The notes: generated by a model from the sequence alone, not told the origin. A stretch of DNA of 64,000 nt from Sceloporus undulatus (GCF_019175285.1 NC_056527.1:123752112-123816111); one strand, 5' to 3'; shown: positions 12,721-24,911, counted from the first letter of the stretch. Numbers and translations are program-made.

Positions 12721-13480
12721 GGAGCAGTTAGGAATTTACATGAGTCAGATAAACGAACTATCTACAATCCTCCGCATTAACAATATTGAAATCAAAGCAC
12801 TGCTTTTCAATAAGGCCGAGTCTTACTGATAAAGCTTTAGGCTCCATCTGGTGGCTATGGGCCTCTAAATAAAAATGGAAGGGACTTAACTGGTTTTTAT
12901 CCAATTTTGAAGTTATTCAAGAGGAAGAGAAAGCAGGAGGGAGATTATTGTTCTCTCAAAATACCAGAAGCTGAAGTCATCCCATGAAACTGATGGGTGG
13001 GAAAAGCTCAGGACAGGCAAAAAGTATTTCTCACAGTGCAACATTAACTTATGGATCTCACTATCAGAAGATGTTGAGTCTGATGGCTTTAGAAAGGGGT
13101 AGGACAAATTCATGGAGGGTATGGTTACCAATGGGGACTAGCTGGGGTGTTTATAGAAGCTGCTTATACAGTCAACCCTCCATATCCACTGATTTTTTTA
13201 ATCCACGCATTGTACCTTCAGTCTTGAGTACCAGCTGTTGGGAAAGAACAGTGATAAAGACCAATTGCTAGTGTGAGTTGTGTTTTCATTGTCACCTTGT
13301 GAACTTTGCAGAGTGGCCTGGTTGGCCATTGTGGGTGATGGGATCTAGCAAAATAAAGAACTGGGAAGATGTATGGCTGACAAGTGTTGAGTTTTAGGGG
13401 ATCAAACTGATCACCTAGCAAGAATTAGCTCCCTCTCGCTTGCCAACTTTGTATTTATGACAGATAACATTCCCCTCAAG
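12721..13480. other. Intergenic stretch with a short MITE scrap
   Basis: No gene seen. CAGTCAACCCTCCATATCC at about 13169-13187 is one end of a mariner/Tigger-type MITE whose other end is missing. Confidence 0.45.
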
Positions 13481-13486
13481 GCCCAA

Positions 13487-13652
13487 TGTGGTGTAGACTC
13501 GAGACCAGAGTTTGAATCCCTCCTCAGCATGGAAATCCACTGCATGGTCTTTGGCGAATCACACACTCTCAGCCCCACAAAACCATGCGATAGGTTCATC
13601 TTAGGGCCACCATGAGTTAGAAACCACTTCAAGGCACACAATAACAATAAAT
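13487..13652 (+). mobile_element. tRNA-derived SINE, internally shortened
   Basis: Carries GGTGTAGACTCGAGACCAG, GTTTGAATCCC, CTCTCAGCCCC and the tail CACCATGAGTTAGAAACCAC followed by ACAATAACAATAA. Part of the head is missing. Confidence 0.65.
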
Positions 13653-13960
13653 CATAGAGTTGGAAGAGACCACATGGGTCATCCAGTCCAACCTCTTTCT
13701 GCCATGCAGGAATACACACTCAAAGTACCCTTGACAAATGGCCATCCAGCCTTGGTTGAAACAGCTCTTACTATCAAGATGTACCTCCTAATGTCAAGGA
13801 GGCATCTACTCCCCTTTAGTTTGCATTCATTGCTCTGTGTCTTATTCTCTGGAGCAGCAGAAAATAAACTTGCTCCATCTTCACTATGACATCCTTTCAA
13901 ATATTTACATGGGGCCATCACATCTAGCACTGTAACTGTGGTGTAACTGGGTACCTTGAT
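13653..13960 (-). mobile_element. CR1 LINE, 3' end
   Basis: The plus strand opens AATCATAGAGTTGGAAGAGA and TCCAGTCCAACC, the reverse complement of the CR1 3' terminus. It is followed by CTGCCATGCAGGAATACACA and further CR1-type sequence. 5'-truncated, about 300 bases. Confidence 0.8.
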
Positions 13961-14758
13961 CTTTGAGGATTTCCTTGCTTTCAACTTAAATGCCCATACC
14001 TAAAAATCAATTGTGTTTCCCCCTCTTCTTTGCAGTTAAAAGGCAAGGAGAATACCTTAAGAAATATTTATTAATAGGTAAAAGCTGAACTTGCAGTGTC
14101 TTAACAGCTGCTCACAAACCCACACTGTTTTTTCAGATGGCAGCTTGCGCTGCTAACTTGGTTTCAGCTGATCGCTTTAGTCCAAGGGCACTTCAAGAAG
14201 ACACTAGTGTGCAAGTGTGCTTCAGCCTGGGTGGGATATATTGATACTTTCTTTGATTCAATAACTTTCTTGACACAAAACAAGTGCTGAAATTGTCTTC
14301 ACACATTTCTCCAACTCCCAGATTTCACCAGCATTCTCTTTGAAATGTCCAAAAGCTGTGTTTCCAGATGAACCGTCAACTTGTTGCTGTAGCAAATGGC
14401 CCATAAAATGTCCTGTTATCGCTGGTATGTGATCCCATTGGATCCTTGCTTGGTTCTTTGTAGTGAGGTGTATTTTTCCCACTGAGAATTTGGAGCAGAG
14501 AAATGCTGGAAGGAATGGTGACCTCTTTCATTTTCTGTATGCTTATTGTCATGATACTGTTTGCTGTGACCCACCTGGACTCTCAATATTTCATCCACAA
14601 GCCCATAGGACACTGCACTCCCCATTTAGCGGTTGCCAGGATTCTCCTTTCAAAGCCTCAAAGTCAAGGAAGGTACAGGAGAGAGAAGAGAATGTCACCC
14701 TTTGGAATTCATCCTGATAAAGGAAGAATGTGGCAGCCAGTGTCGTGGTGGTCACTCA
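13961..14758. other. Flank below the profilin-like gene
   Basis: Downstream (minus-strand) flank of the profilin-like frame. A minus-strand AATAAA at about 14066-14071 could end its transcript, 690 bases past the stop. Nothing else recognised. Confidence 0.35.
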
Positions 14759-15193
14759 CCACGCGGTTTTGTTGTTGTAATTTTCTTTGATGGATTGAGC
14801 GGTTTGAAAAGCCTTCAAGCTGAGTGTTCCTCCTTGAATCCCCTTCTCCCCAATGAGGATGAGGCACACAGGATTGACCAGGACTACGGCGATTGCTCGG
14901 GTGCCGTTGTCCCCAACAAGTTTGGTCCGGAGTTCCATAGTGTGGTAATGGGCATCTGCGTAGAGATTGTCACGTATAACCAAACACTTGAGGCCACCAA
15001 GTGTCAGCCCTTCGGTGAGAAGGATATCCCGGTTTCTGCCAAGGAGGGCTTCTATCTCTGCTTTGGTCATTCGGGCCAAGATGCCGCCTTGGTGGGCTAT
15101 TAGGAGTTGCTGTTGAGCTATAGAAACAACGGCAGCATCCCAACACATGCCAGCTCTCACAAAGTTATGGATGTATTGCTGCCAGACGGTCAT
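14759..15193 (-). CDS. Intronless profilin-like protein
   Basis: A single uninterrupted reading frame of 145 codons aligns along its whole length with vertebrate profilins (about 140 aa), small actin-monomer and poly-proline binding proteins. Recognisable parts are the N-terminal helix MTVWQQYI (aromatics W4 and Y7 match the poly-proline-binding W3 and Y6 of PFN1), the DAAVVSI strand, EGLTLGGLKC and LVIRDNL, ELRTK, and LILIGEKGIQGG near the C-terminus. The tryptophan that PFN1 carries at position 31 is replaced by a non-aromatic residue (LLIAHQGG), so proline-ligand binding may be altered. The C-terminus runs a few residues past PFN1 (NYNNKTAW). There are no introns, as in human PFN3; PFN1 has introns. 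It is either a PFN3-type gene or an old retrocopy. An open frame in a strongly diverged sequence argues for selection. It lies between POLR3D and the ATAD1-like gene and points the same way as the latter. Confidence 0.75.
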
Positions 15194-16429
15194 TTGCTGA
15201 CGATGAGGGTGTTAGGCTTAAGGTTACTTTGCAACCGGTTCAGAAGTTGGGACGAAGAAAGACTCTACTTTCCGGAGCAGGTTAATGGCACCTTTCGAAC
15301 CTTTAGTTTGGCTGTTAGTCTTCAGAGGAGCAGAATCTGGGAGGTGTGCTTGCTTTCCATCACACAATGTGCTTTGCCCAGGGGAGATGGAGTACTTCAA
15401 GAAAAGAGGAGGTGAGGATGCTGATACTTACTGAGTGTCTTTCTTTCCAGTGCAGATTGAAAAGTCCTTGGTGAATGAGGCAAGGATAATGTGGAGGCGA
15501 GTTTCTGGACTCCCAAATCCTTCTCCAGTCTCTGTGATATTTTTCCCTGGTGGTATAGCCACTGCTGATACTAATCCTCAGCTCCTTTTCATGGCCTTTT
15601 AGCTCTCTTGCTCCAGATCTCTGGCAACTGGAGAGAGAGCCATTGCCCTTGTTACTATGGCACAGTCTTTCTGACTGTGATGTCATAAGGAATCTCTTTC
15701 CAGGATAAACCAAATCACTTTGCTTTCTGTTGGTGTTGTCTTGGCCTTGAGTTTCTTAATCCTGAGAACCACCTCACATTTCAAGAGCAGTTATAGATAA
15801 ATGTAACACATGCTACACATCTGTAACTGTTAGATGGGAATAAATTTCCCATAGCATTTTCCAGAATGCAGTCAAGATTCATGATCTTCCTGCCTGCCTA
15901 AGACTAGAAGAAATGTGTTTCACTCATTTGGGGGAATCTATTTTTCTAAACCAATTTGGCCACGCTGAATCTGAAAAATAGCTTTTCCCAGGCAGGGGCT
16001 CAGAATTCGAAACGGTACCTGGGCTGATATACTAAACGACTGTTCTGTATTTCTATTGTGACAAAGCAACCTATTTACTATAAGTTGCTATGCCACAATA
16101 AAAATAGGAAGCAATAGTTCAGTTTATCAGTTTGTCGCCTCTAACACTTTTCAAATGCATGTGTGCTTCAAAGGGACAAATCTAATAGAGAGCAGTCAGC
16201 AGTGAAAGCTCCCCTTTAAAAAAAATAAAGTTTTGGGAGAGAGGAACAAGCAAATATGAAAGAAGTAGCCTTCCACTTGTATCTTTTGATGCACATCTCT
16301 GCAATGATGAGTCAGGAGTTGTCTTCAGATTCTAAAGCTGGAACAGTACAGAACCTAAATTCCTCGTGAAGCACCAAATTTAGAGGAAAGGGGTAACAGC
16401 CATTTTTAAAAACTGAACATCTTGTATGC
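15194..16429. other. Intergenic, nothing recognised
   Basis: Upstream (minus-strand) flank of the profilin-like frame and the space to the ATAD1-like gene. Short open frames occur on both strands with no family resemblance that I can see. Confidence 0.4.
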
Positions 16430-16435
16430 TTTATT
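16430..16435 (-). terminator. Candidate poly(A) signal of the ATAD1-like gene
   Basis: AATAAA on the minus strand lies about 920 bases past the stop codon at 17358. If used, the 3' UTR would contain the mariner/Tigger MITE at 16685-17023. Inferred from the motif only. Confidence 0.35.
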
Positions 16436-16684
16436 TATAGTGTATTAGTGTTAAAAGCTACAGAACAGGAGAGGTACAACCGGTGCCTTCTCTAAAAGAA
16501 TGAGAGAGTAGGAGGAGGATTTAAGATGCTGAAAGGACTTGGAGAAAGAATGAGGATGCTTCAAATATGAAGAGGTCCTTAGTTATTGCATGACCTAAAC
16601 ATTTGTTTTAACCTCCCCACCACCAGTATTTTTATATGGACCACTTTTAGAAGAGTCTGCTGTTTACTCATGCAATAAGCAATA

Positions 16685-17023
16685 CAGTAGGCCCTCCACA
16701 TTTGCAGGGGTTCGGGGCACAGGATTTGCAAGAAAGTGGGAAAACCCCTTTTTTAACCTGAGAGAACACCTCTCTAGGAATCTCTAGATCCTCTAGCAGA
16801 AGTCTGGTCAATACCTGCCAGAATTTGACCATAGAATTATTCTGGAGGAGGCTATGCCAACGCCTCAAAAGAAAACAACACAGAAAAAGTCATTTCGAGG
16901 AGGAACCTCTTTCACGGAGGAAAAGGGCTGTATAGAAATACAAACTACAGACCTAGTGATTCCTAGAGATAACCTATTAATCAAATCCACAAAAGTCAAA
17001 GCCGCATATGTGGAGAGCTGACT
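16685..17023. mobile_element. Mariner/Tigger-type MITE with CCTCCACATTTG ends
   Basis: CAGTAGGCCCTCCACATTTG follows a TA, and ATATGTGGAGAGCTGACTA precedes a TA. The inside contains CTCTCTAGGAATCTCTAG and its partial inverse AGTGATTCCTAGAGATAACC. A related copy is at 36546. Confidence 0.65.
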
Positions 17024-17357
17024 ATAGCTCCAAAAATCTTACACATGATTACATTTGCTCTCTTGTATCTATTACTTCTCCTTCCTCTACAACCTCTTGA
17101 AAAGCTATGATCTCTTACCTCCTCCATCCCACATACACAAGCACACTCACACCCCTTACAACTTCTTTTCTTTGGCATAGGTGTTTCCAGATATCTGCAA
17201 GGGTCCTTCATCTACTATCTCAGCCAGATTCCTATCCCCCTCCTACAGTTTGCATGTGGATTCTACCCCATCTCCCTAACAAAGAGTTGCCATAACCTCC
17301 CTGCACTCCAAATGAGTTGATCATCTTCCGTCTCCAGGCTTTATGTGGCCGGCAAGC

Positions 17358-20300
17358 TCAGTACCAAGTTGGTTCTTTCAGTGCTGGCATGGAGGCTGAA
17401 GCCATCTTGGATTCCTGCATCTTCTCCAGAGCGAGTAATAGGTCAACTTGGGTAATTGGCCGCAACTGTTCCTCTTCCAAATCACTGAGCACCCAATAAA
17501 GAAAAAAGGATCTCAATTGAAATAAATGTTGTCGAACTGCAGAGCTGAAACGACAGTGCAGTTATTTTGGCAAGAAATATATCTCATGTTCTCAAGACTG
17601 ATGATTCCAGCAATGAATCCAACTACTATAGGCCTAAAAGTCCTTCCCCCTCAAAAGTCCACATCCTTAGATCATGAATTTGAGCATGTTTGCCTACTTT
17701 TTAAAGTTACTGTTACTGGAGAGAAATGCAATGTAGCCTCACCTTTCCTCATCGCTATCTCCATCCTCATGCAGCATGTACGCTATCTGCTTCATTTGTT
17801 GCTTTCGGATATAGTCGCACACTCGATACATGGCAGCATCCCGGCACAATTCCCGCAGGTCACTCCCAGAGTAGCCATGTGTTTTCTCAGCCAGCTCTTT
17901 CAAGCTCACAGCATTGCTCATCTGTTTCAAAGACACAATGCGTCTCTTGAGTCAAACGTTTAGCTTCACATGAGCTCCTGGAGGAGCTTGGTCTGATGGA
18001 GCAGAGCAGGAAAAGAACCATCACTGACCAATAGCCCTACACTTCAGAGAGGAGAGAGGTTGGTGGTCTGCCTGTTTCCACCTCTCTTTCCCTGTGGATT
18101 GTTGCCTGGCATCTGCTCCCAACAGGACCAGGCCTCCAGGTACTGTACCAGCAAACCAGATCCGTCTGTCCCCTTCCTATAAGGAGATAAAAGCTGGCTG
18201 AGATGGTGAGGCCATCCCCACAAGAGGACATTTTCTCCTACAACCAAGGACAGCACTTCCTATCCTTCCAAAGTAAAAGGGAAATCTAAACTGGAAGTTT
18301 TTAAAAGCTTTTCCAGGCCTGATGGAAGCTGCAGTGATTACTCTGTGCCAAAATGTGCCTGCCCTATTCTATCCAGAGGTAGGTTAAAAAAGAGAGACTC
18401 ACATTTTCGCCAGCAAGAATGAGCTTCAGAATATCCTGCCGTTGTCTTTGTGTCTACCAGAAGAAAGAAGAGAGAGCAGGACTTGGTGCATACTTAGAAC
18501 CAGAGGCTGCCATAAGAAATAGATCGTGTGTGGAGGGTAAATATTGGCTTATACTCAGAAAATGATTGAACTGATCATTTTGAAAACTTGGCAGTCTAGG
18601 AGAGGACTGGTCTTCTTTCCAGTTTTGAGGTAGAAACAACAACAAATTACTCATTCTGATAGGATTTAAGGAGGAAAGCAAAGCAAGAAGTGGGCTAACA
18701 TAACCTGACTATCTTTGGAAGTGGGCATATGATCTGAATCTCAGTTTGACGTGCATATTCTACCACTTGGCCTTCGAATTTACCTTGCAATTTGGCATTT
18801 TTGGGGCAGGGCAAAAGGAGATGTTCATTACCGCCTTTTGCAAGCCTTCTCCTCCACAAGGAAGGCAGCACTCCATGATGTGTTTTCAAGAATGTGCCTT
18901 AGCACAGTCAGTGAAAGGAGAGGCTGGTGTCCCAGATCCATGAGGATCCAGGAAAGTGTTATTACCTTTCACTGCCTAGCTCCAAAATGGCCACTGATCC
19001 AGGCAACCTCCTGTGACCTCAACTTGGCTGTGGGACATTTCCATTGAGTGGAAATATTTAAACTATAAGAATTTAGGCATGTATTTCTGTTATATTACAA
19101 CTTATAATATATCTTATATTGTAAGAGCCAGTATGATGTAGTGGTTTAAGTGTTGGACTATGCCTCTGGAGATCAGGGTTTGATTCCCCACTCAACCATG
19201 GAAGCCCTGGCTGAGTCACACACTCTCAGCCTCAGAAAACCCTGTGATAGGGTTGCCTTAGGGTTGCCAAAGTCAGAAATGGCTTGAAGGCACACAACAA
19301 TAGTTATAATTTTGGATATCTCTGTGTTAGCATAGACAAGTGTTAATGTTAATCTATCACTTTGTTTTGGCGATGTAGTTTGGCCACCCTAATGGGAGAT
19401 TCTACTATGGAAAGTAGAGATAGATGTGGAGCAGATATGAACAGAATTTGCAAAGTGGGGGGTAAGGGTTGCTTACAGGGAGACCAATCTGGAAGGTAGT
19501 TGGCATTCTCCTCAGGATGGCCGGATCCACATCTTGGGGTCTGTTGGTTGCTCCGAGCACCATGACCTAAAATGCAACAAAAGTAGGCCATGATAATTTT
19601 TAATTTGCTTTAATTAATTCAAACAATCTGTATATGAATAAAACACAAACTTTAAAGAAAAAAAGTGCAGTTTTTAGATTATTAATGAACACAACCAGCA
19701 TCTTAAATCAGGTATTCTATAGAATAAAAATATACTTTTAAAAAGATGCAGAGCTCATGGTACCCACCATGACAGGGAGAGAGAGAGACCTAGCATAGGT
19801 CATAGCATTTAAATGCAAGACGTTCATTAATCAGGGAACAGCTACATACTGACAACTAACCATAAATCCCATCACCTCTCTCAGGCAACAAGTTGCTCAC
19901 AACCAACCTTTCCAGGTAGATGCAACCTCGTTTTCATATTTTGTATTGCCTGATAACCTCAGACCTTGCTCTGTTTGCAGACTATACTTTTGGATAGCCC
20001 TTTTGGAGATCCTCTCATTTGGACTGATGGTTTGACTGTCCCTGATGCAGACTGGCCTGACTATTCTGCTATATCAATCTTGCTGGTGAGGCACCAGAAT
20101 AGGACAATTTTATAAATTCAGGCTGCTTATGAAATTCTCAGCCCTTGCACACTGTTGTGCAAACAGAAATCATGTTCTGGCATGGCAAGCACTTCATGTA
20201 CAGTATCTGCAGTGGACACTCTCATACAACAATAACTTCAAGGCTTTTCACTTTGCCAGCACTGAGTAGGATCTTGGCCCTTGTATCCATACGCTCCCAG

Positions 20301-21581
20301 CTTATCCAAATCCAGGGGGTGATGTATGCCAACCCTGGATCTGGGCTTTATAATTTTCTGAATATCTGATACCAGGGTGCCACAGATGGATTGAATATGG
20401 TTTAAGGAGGAATGGTCCATCTCTGGCCAGTACTGTATTAATGGAGGCTGTGATTCCTGCTAGGCAGTACCTGGCAGCTGGGCCCAGTCTCCAGGCCATC
20501 CCAGAGGCTCATGAATTCAGCTTTCATCATGGCAGTGGCTTCATGGTCAGCCTCAGAGCGATTCCTCAGGAAAGCATCTGTCAGGAAGGATAACAAGAAC
20601 GATTGGGCAAAAAGTCTGGGCATCTTCCTTTCTCCTTGTGCCAGGGCTGGGCAACTCCAGAGAGGAAAGGGCCATTTTTCACCAGGGCACCTGACACTCT
20701 GTTTTCCAAATTTTTGCCTTGCTCTTTTGATTTTTTAAAAAAGTTTAAGGGACATGGGGGATTGGGGTGGCAAAACCTGCTTTTAGCATCAGTATTGATC
20801 GATTTTGATCAGTCTGGGGGGAGAAAAATTGTCCAATTCTTTTAAAATCAGGGGATCCTGGGGCTTCAGATGGCTTCAGAAGCCCTAAGCACTACTAGGA
20901 GCCTGCAGTAACCAGCCCTGCCCTATAAGTCAGAGTCAATTTAAAACACATAACAACAAGCCACTACCAAAATGTTGCTCCTGGTAGAAATGAAAACTAC
21001 TGAAGCTGTTTTGGTAATATGGATCCACACAACTACCTGAACTTTTGTGTTTTCCTTAGAGGCATGACTATGAAGGGTTGCTGTGATAAATGCCTATCTT
21101 TCCAATTTGCCATCCCACTACTGCTGATGACTCAGGTGGAACATTAAAAGTCAGAACAGATCTTTAAGCAACAATGTTAGGATATGGAAGACACAGATAC
21201 AGGAGTTACCTATTTCATCTATGAAAATGATGCATGGTTGGATCTTTGTTGCCAGAGAGAAAACTGCAGCTGTGAGCTTCTGCGACTCTCCGTACCATTT
21301 GTCTGTCAGGGTAGACGCTTGTAGGTTTATGAACCTGCATCCTGATGCCTGGGCAGTTGCTTTGGCAAGGAGGGTTTTGCCACAGCCCGGAGGACCATAA
21401 AGTAAGACACCTGGTTACAATATAAAGGCACAAACACTAATTCACAGTCTCTCCTCCTCTTGACCTGATAATGCTGTTTGCTTTGCTTAGCTTTGCTCCA
21501 ATATTTTCTCCAAGAGAAAATCTAGACTGACTTCTTGAGTCCCTATACTGAGAGGAAGGCAGGATATAATTAAACATAAAC

Positions 21582-21625
<44 letters not shown>

Positions 21626-23802
21626 CTGAGACTGTAGTAGTTTAGACATATGAGAAGATATGACTCATTAGAAAAAAGCACTAATTCTTGGTAAAATAGA
21701 ATGTAGTAGGAAAAGAAAAAGACCACATTACAGGTGGATAAACTTAATAAGGAAGCCATGGTCCTGAGTCTGCAAGACCTGAGCAGGGCTGGTGATGATA
21801 AGGCATCTTGGCAGTCTCTTTCATGTTGTTGTTGTTGTTGTTGTTGTGTGCCTTCAAGTCATTTCCTACTTATGGTGACTCTAAGGAGAGCCTATTATGG
21901 GGTTTTCTTGACAAGATTTGTTCAGTGGAGCTTTGCCCTTGTCTTCCCCTGAGGCTGAGAGGCTGTCTCGTCTAGGCCTACATAAGTCAGGGTTCAGTTC
22001 CTTGCTTGGCCATTAAACTCACTGGGTGTCCTTGGGCAAGTCACACAATCACAGCCTCAGGGGAAGGCAATGGCAACATTCTCTGACCAAATCTTGCCCA
22101 AAAATCCCATGACAGGTTCACCTTAGGGTCATCATAAGTCAGAAACAACTTGAAAGCACACAACAAACAAACAAAATAATTTTAGTCCTAAGAGAGCACA
22201 TGGCATACTACCTACCGCTTCTCTTTCCATTTCCTGAGCACTTGATTCTGCTGCCCACTGGGAAGGATACCATTCTTAATAATATTCAGCCCCTTTTTAG
22301 GTGGCCCTCAAGTAAGGAGCCAACCCTCTTGGGAAATCTAGGCTCTCACAAAAGACTGTAGAAGGCACTTCTTAAACATCTGGGGCAGAGAGGGTGAATT
22401 CATCACTTGCATCCTCCTCCCAAAACATACCTCTTGGGGGCTGGCAGAGCATGGAGTGCCGAAACAAGTGCCTCTTTTGGAACGGCAGGATCACCGTGTC
22501 CTGGAGGTCATTGACCGTCTCGTCTAGGCCTGCAATGTCCTTCCAAGAGACCTGTGGATGAGAGGAGCTATGAGGATTGTTCAGATGGCAGAGATGAAAG
22601 ACCTGGGGTTTGTCTTCACTGGCCAGAAAATCTGGAGTATTTGGGACCCAAATTGCCCCCATTACCTAAGCTCTCTCTGCAGCCACGAGAAGTGGTTGCC
22701 TTCTGACACAATCCCCATTTGTCACCTAGAGCTGCCACTGAGATCACAAAAAGACCCCCAGCCATGTTATTGATGCTGGGCACCTCATTCTGAATGCACA
22801 GCAACAGACTTCTTGCAGGGACTGCGTGGGAAGGCAGGTGCCCATTGTAACTGCAAAGAGAGATGAAAACCTGGAGCAAAAGGTAAGGTTAAGGAAATGA
22901 AAGACCAAATGGGGTGCAGACATCATGGAGACAGTGTGCACCAGATTTGGAGTTTTGGCCCTGCATCAGATAAACTGTGAGCCAGTGGGATGGAATTGGA
23001 GGAAATAACCCATGTAGACAAACCCTTGGTCTTTCCGATTCCAAGTACTTAAATGCTGCATTCAGCTGCACTTTCTAAGATTTCCTTTTCCTTTGCTCCA
23101 GGAAGATGGAGTGAGAATCCCAACAGGGCTCTGAGAACCCAATGGAAGCGAAACTAGCAGATTTTCACAAGCCTATATCTAAGAGATGGAGTAGCCTCCC
23201 ATCTTACCTTTATGTCTCTTGGAACCACCAAGTGAGTGGCAATGGTCATCTCATGTTCTGTCAGCTTCAGCTTCTCCACTCCAATCTGTTTCATCAAGCG
23301 TTCTGCCTGTTGCCAAAGGAAATCAAAAATAAGGGTCTGAATTCTGGTCCTGGCTGCGGTTTGAATGTGAGCATCAGCACAGAATACTGAAGCTGTAATG
23401 AAGGGCTCTTCGTACTGACTTGGGCCCAGCACTCTGAAATAGCTGCCCAATATATGGAACTTGGCACCGCTTTAAATGCCATGGCTCTAAATATTAGTTA
23501 TTAGATGAAATCACAGATCTGTTTGCTAAATATGACAAATAGGATCTCAAAAAAAAAAAGCCAAGCAGAAGAACTGGAAATTAGTTCTATATATGATTAC
23601 AGCCGCTTGAATTTTGATCACTGCGTACCTTTTTCTTTAACTGTATCCTCTGCTTCCGAGTCGGATCCAGGGCATCGGAGACCCACTTGATGCTGAAATA
23701 GGTGGCGGCCCCAAAAATAGTCAGGCGGAGGAGAACGGCAAAAGCTTCGTTCCGCGTCAATGGCCGGATCAGGAGGTCCTTGGACAATTCCCCAAGCCAC
23801 AT
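17358..23802 (-). CDS. ATAD1/Msp1-like AAA+ membrane-protein extractase
   Basis: ATAD1 (Msp1 in yeast) sits in the outer mitochondrial and peroxisomal membranes and pulls mislocalised tail-anchored proteins out. Nine coding exons on the minus strand join in phase: 23802-23629, 23306-23208, 22551-22431, 21410-21210, 20577-20471, 19566-19477, 18453-18403, 17921-17743 and 17484-17358. They give about 382 aa, against 361 in human ATAD1. Visible parts are an N-terminal membrane segment (about 21-37), Walker A GPPGCGKT (about 137), pore loop KWYGES (about 169), Walker B IIFIDEID (about 192), sensor GATNRP and arginine fingers RRMP (about 253). All catalytic motifs are intact. The linker and C-terminus (ending KEPTWY) differ from ATAD1, so this looks like a paralogue of ATAD1 and not ATAD1 itself. 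I start at 23802 because the upstream in-frame ATG at 23874 lies in what reads as an intron end (TTTTTGTTTTAG) at about 23848. Confidence 0.9.
19131..19303 (+). mobile_element. tRNA-derived SINE (lizard type)
   Basis: Head GTAGTGGTTTAAGTGTTGGA, GGTTTGATTCCCC, middle CTCTCAGCCTCAG, tail GTCAGAAATGGCTTGAAGGC followed by ACACAACAA. Lies in an intron of the ATAD1-like gene. Confidence 0.8.
21579..21625. repeat. (AAT)n microsatellite
   Basis: About fifteen AAT triplets in a row after AGGATATAATTAAACATAA, which resembles a LINE tail. Confidence 0.85.
21636..21822 (+). mobile_element. Bov-B/RTE LINE 3' end
   Basis: CTGAGTCTGCAAGACCTGAG and CAGGGCTGGTGATGATAAGG match the extreme 3' coding end of Bov-B-type LINEs. 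It joins directly to an inverted SINE at 21822. Confidence 0.65.
21822..21968 (-). mobile_element. tRNA-derived SINE, 3' half
   Basis: (TTG)n, then TGTGCCTTCAAGTCATTTCC and CTATTATGGGGTTTTCTTGA and GAGGCTGAGAGGCTG, the reverse complement of the SINE tail and middle. It lies head to head with another copy at 21974. Confidence 0.75.
21974..22176 (+). mobile_element. tRNA-derived SINE, partly truncated head
   Basis: GTCAGGGTTCAGTTCC, CTCACTGGGTGTCCTTGG, TCACAGCCTCAGGGG and the tail TCATCATAAGTCAGAAACAA ending ACAACAAACAAAC. Confidence 0.75.
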
Positions 23803-23949
23803 TGCTTCGGTGTTTCTAGCGCCCAGATCTGAAGGCGAACTAGATTTCTTTCCTAAAACAAAAATAGAGGACATGTTGAAATAGTTAAAGATTATTCAAA
23901 ATATATGATACTTTACTATATAAATAGAAACAGAAAACACATGCAATGA

Positions 23950-24108
23950 CGTTGTTGTTGTTGTTGTGAGCCTCCAAGTCGTTTTTGACTTATGGCAACC
24001 CTGTCATGGAGTTCTCTTGACAACTTTCTTCAGAGGTTTTGCCATCGCCATCCTCTGTGGCTGAGAAAATGTGACTTTGCCCTGGCCTCCAGAGTCATAG
24101 TCCAGCAC
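23950..24108 (-). mobile_element. tRNA-derived SINE, 5'-truncated
   Basis: (GTT)n, then CCTCCAAGTCGTTTTTGACT and GGCAACCCTGTCATGGAGTT, ending in TCCAGAGTCATAGTCCAGCA on the plus strand. Confidence 0.7.
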
Positions 24109-24603
24109 ATACAATGACATTTATAAATGTCCTAAATGCTATAATTCAGAGAAATACCAAGAGGTTGTAGATGAGGAAATAATGGTCCCGATACACTATG
24201 AATTATGGTCCTAATATAACAATCCACATTCCAAAAATGTCTTATAAAAGCTATTATAATTTTGGATGAATGCTAACTTAGCTACATTTAAATTGGAACG
24301 AATGTACATGGGACATAGTGTATGCATATGTTTCATGTTTGTGCTTGTGCTTTTTATTCACTGTTGGTTTTTTAAATTTGATAATAAAAATTCTTTTTAA
24401 AATATCTTCAAAATATAGAGTGTAACCATTTCATGAAAGTGAGTGTTGCTGTGCTGATAAATGTAAATATAAATGATAAATATCACCAAGGACCAAAATC
24501 AGAAGCCCCAGTCGGTTTACAATTCTCAAGCGAGATTCTATCGGCTATTTTGATCTCATTGTGGTCCGCTTTAGAATTCAGTAACTCCTCTGTGGTCACT
24601 AGG

Positions 24604-24911
24604 TTTGTTGTTGTTGATGTTGTTGTTGTTAACTGCCTTTGATTTGGTGCTGGCCAAGGTGTCCCTTTGGCTGAGACACCTCCAGGACCCTCTGTCCTGC
24701 TCTGCTCTGCTCAGGTCCTGCAAAGTCAATCCCTGTGGCCTCCTTGATAAAGTCCATCCATCCAGCATGCAGCCTTCCTCTCTTTCTACTTCACCTTTCC
24801 TAGCATTATTATCTTTTTAGTAAGTCACGCCTTCTCATGACATGTCCAAAGTACAACAGATCTCCAGGAGATCTCTGGCTTGATCTGCTCTAGGACCCAT
24901 TTGTTTGTCCA
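24604..24911 (-). mobile_element. Bov-B/RTE LINE 3' end
   Basis: Minus-strand reading gives GGACAAACAAATGGGTCC, GGACATGTCATGAGAAGGC, GGATGGACTTTATC and GACTTTGCAGGACCTGAGCA, closely like the 3' end of Bov-B elements, with an (AAC)n-type tail at 24604-24640. Its 5' truncation point abuts the purine tract. Confidence 0.75.

Noticed and set aside
13679-13984. Open frames over the CR1 tail
   Set aside because: They are inside the CR1 3' end, which is non-coding in this family.
14463-15103. Plus-strand open frames over the profilin-like gene
   Set aside because: They are antisense shadows. Only the minus-strand frame has profilin motifs.
23803-23874. Upstream in-frame ATG of the ATAD1-like gene
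   Set aside because: The segment contains a strong acceptor (TTTTTGTTTTAG), so the ATG at 23874 is probably intronic. The start at 23802 also fits ATAD1 length better.
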